Source: Bacteroidales bacterium
Lineage (GTDB): Bacteria; Bacteroidota; Bacteroidia; Bacteroidales; UBA12077
Length of the DNA stretch: 25,060 nucleotides
NCBI GenBank assembly: GCA_030156305.1
Contig: JASGMZ010000016.1
Location: forward strand, 1-25,060
Reading direction: 5' to 3'
Shown here: positions 24,216 to 25,060 of the stretch, one piece after another
Layout: every line of letters starts with the position of its first letter
How positions within the stretch are numbered: position 1 is the stretch's first letter
Translations under genes and position numbers: made by a program
Notes under the pieces: generated by a model
The model's input: only the letters and a program-made list of their open reading frames with translations
Databases searched by the model: none
What the model was told of the DNA's origin: nothing

Positions 24216-24812
24216 ATGGCTTTTGAATTACCAAAATTATCATACAGTTACGATGCATTAGAACCTTATATTGATGCACGAACTATGGAAATACACCATA
24301 CCAAACATCATGGTGGATATACCAATAAGTTAAACGATGCAATAAAAGGAACTTCTATTGAAAATCAATCGATTGAAGAAATATTAAAAGAAGTTTCAAA
24401 ACATCCAACAGCTGTTAGAAACAATGGTGGCGGGTATTATAACCACAAACTCTTTTGGGACATCATGTCTCCCGACGGAGGTGGCGAACCATCAGGCAAA
24501 TTAATGGATGCTATAAAAAAAGACTTTGGCTCTGTCGATAACTTTAAAAAAGAATTTAACCAGGCTGCGGCAACACGTTTTGGCTCGGGTTGGGCATGGC
24601 TGATTAACCAGGACGGAAAATTAGTCATTGCATCTACTCCAAACCAGGATAATCCGTTAATGGATATCAGCGAAGTAAAAGGAACCCCGATATTAGGGCT
24701 GGATGTATGGGAACATGCTTATTACCTGAAGTATCAAAACAGAAGGCCAGAATATATTGATGCTTTCTGGAATGTAGTTGACTGGAATAAAGTAGAAAAG
24801 CGTTTTGTTTAA
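24216..24812 (+). CDS. sod: Superoxide dismutase, Mn-type signature
   Basis: A 198-residue cytoplasmic enzyme converting superoxide to peroxide and oxygen. Metal ligands are H27 (MEIHHTKHH), H77 (YYNHKLFW), D163 and H167 (DVWEHAYYLKYQ). Gly73 together with Gln144 in TPNQDNPLM is the arrangement typical of Mn enzymes; Fe enzymes usually have the outer-sphere Gln at the position of Gly73. Mn or cambialistic use is therefore likely. No signal peptide. A second sod-like gene follows 157 bases on, behind a terminator. Confidence 0.95.
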   Translation: MAFELPKLSYSYDALEPYIDARTMEIHHTKHHGGYTNKLNDAIKGTSIENQSIEEILKEVSKHPTAVRNNGGGYYNHKLFWDIMSPDGGGEPSGKLMDAIKKDFGSVDNFKKEFNQAAATRFGSGWAWLINQDGKLVIASTPNQDNPLMDISEVKGTPILGLDVWEHAYYLKYQNRRPEYIDAFWNVVDWNKVEKRFV

Positions 24813-24873
24813 TTGTTTTACAAACTGCCCATAAGCAAAAAGGGCAGATATGTAAGTGTAATTTAAGTTTAAT

Positions 24874-24901
24874 AAGGCCGGGAAAAATCCCGGCCTTTTT
24901 G
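24874..24901 (+). terminator. Intrinsic terminator after the first sod gene
   Basis: AAGGCCGGGA (24874-24883), loop AAAA, TCCCGGCCTT (24888-24897), then a short T run: a perfect 10-base stem. It separates the two sod genes into different transcription units. Confidence 0.9.
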
Positions 24902-24932
24902 TTGTAATTCCCTTTTTTATTCATTAAATTTG
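24902..24932 (+). promoter_or_regulatory. Bacteroidota-type promoter of the second sod gene
   Basis: TTG at 24902-24904, 20 bases, TAAATTTG at 24925-24932: a full TAnnTTTG match at consensus-like spacing. The ATG at 24969 gives a leader of roughly 30 bases. This is the best promoter match in the window. Confidence 0.6.
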
Positions 24933-24952
24933 TTTAACAATTTATGTTAAAC
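24932..24952. promoter_or_regulatory. Palindrome over the likely transcription start of the second sod gene
   Basis: GTTTAACA, 5 bases, TGTTAAAC: perfect 8-base arms starting at the last base of the -7 box, so a bound protein would block initiation. The sequence differs from the palindrome of the first sod gene, which suggests separate regulation. Confidence 0.5.
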
Positions 24953-24968
24953 CTTAAAAATAATCATT

Positions 24969-25060
24969 ATGGCTTTCAAACTACCTGATTTACCCTATGC
25001 ATACGATGCACTAGAACCTGAAATATCCAAACGGACGCTTGAGTTCCATCACGACAAGCA
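24969..25060 (+). CDS. sod: Second superoxide dismutase, N-terminal part only
   Basis: Thirty codons before the window ends: LPDLPYAYDALEPEISKRTL then EFHHDK, the conserved N-terminus of Fe/Mn superoxide dismutases including the first metal-ligand histidine region. It parallels the first sod product (start MAFELPKLSYSYDALEP) but differs enough to be an older duplicate or a separate lineage. The opening looks more like Fe-type enzymes; the residues that decide metal choice lie outside the window. It has its own promoter and palindrome. Confidence 0.9.
   Translation, partial: MAFKLPDLPYAYDALEPEISKRTLEFHHDK

Noticed and set aside
24825..24847. Hairpin CTGCCC/GGGCAG after the first sod gene as a terminator
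   Set aside because: Only a 6-base stem with no T run; the strong terminator at 24874-24901 explains the end of transcription better.
1..25060. CRISPR array, tRNA or rRNA genes
   Set aside because: I saw no regularly spaced direct repeats and no cloverleaf or rRNA-like conserved stretches on either strand.

Overview
The window looks like a Bacteroidota chromosome, probably an anaerobe or facultative anaerobe of the Bacteroidales side. The reasons are the low-GC, AT-rich intergenic DNA, the near absence of strong Shine-Dalgarno sites, TAnnTTTG-type -7 boxes, a six-gene Na+-NQR operon and Bacteroidota-like protein sequences. No species is claimed.

Layout. 1-1160 (minus) is the 5' part of a beta-class DNA methyltransferase that runs into what looks like a staphylococcal-nuclease-like domain before leaving the window. 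1161-1827 is gene-poor and holds small palindromic repeats and the nqr terminator. 1828-7773 (minus) is a complete nqrABCDEF operon for the sodium-pumping NADH:quinone reductase. 8060-8758 (minus) is an FNR-type regulator with all four cluster cysteines. It lies between the nqr operon and a large plus-strand operon.

8976-20724 (plus) is the main find: a 13-gene operon for a complex of the group-4 hydrogenase / complex I superfamily. Gene order follows mbh/mbs clusters: MrpE, MrpF, MrpG, MbhD-like, an MbhE-MrpB (MbhF) fusion, MrpC, two MrpD-like antiporter modules fused in one 1039-residue protein, then NuoH-, NuoB-, NuoC- and NuoD-like subunits. The catalytic large subunit has CxxE at both places where [NiFe] hydrogenases have CxxC, so it should not carry a normal Ni-Fe centre. 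The peripheral ferredoxin subunit (NuoI/MbhN-like) is fused to a GltD/NfnB/PreT-type flavoprotein, and a dihydroorotate-dehydrogenase-like protein follows. The simplest reading is an ion-pumping redox complex that exchanges electrons with a pyridine nucleotide through its own flavoprotein. Its other substrate is unknown: sulfane sulfur, ferredoxin and a flavin-linked organic substrate are candidates.

20741-20953 is a long imperfect inverted repeat (MITE-like or a bidirectional terminator). It carries a 16-mer also present at 1570-1585. 21042-24079 has a CBS-domain protein, a DUF1858 protein, a secreted lethal-factor-like zinc peptidase and a MATE transporter. 24216-25060 has a tandem pair of superoxide dismutase genes, the second cut by the window edge. 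Each has its own perfect palindrome upstream.

Together the window is mostly sodium/proton bioenergetics (NQR plus the Mbh/Mbs-like complex) with a probable oxygen-responsive regulator between the two operons, and oxidative-stress genes at the right end.
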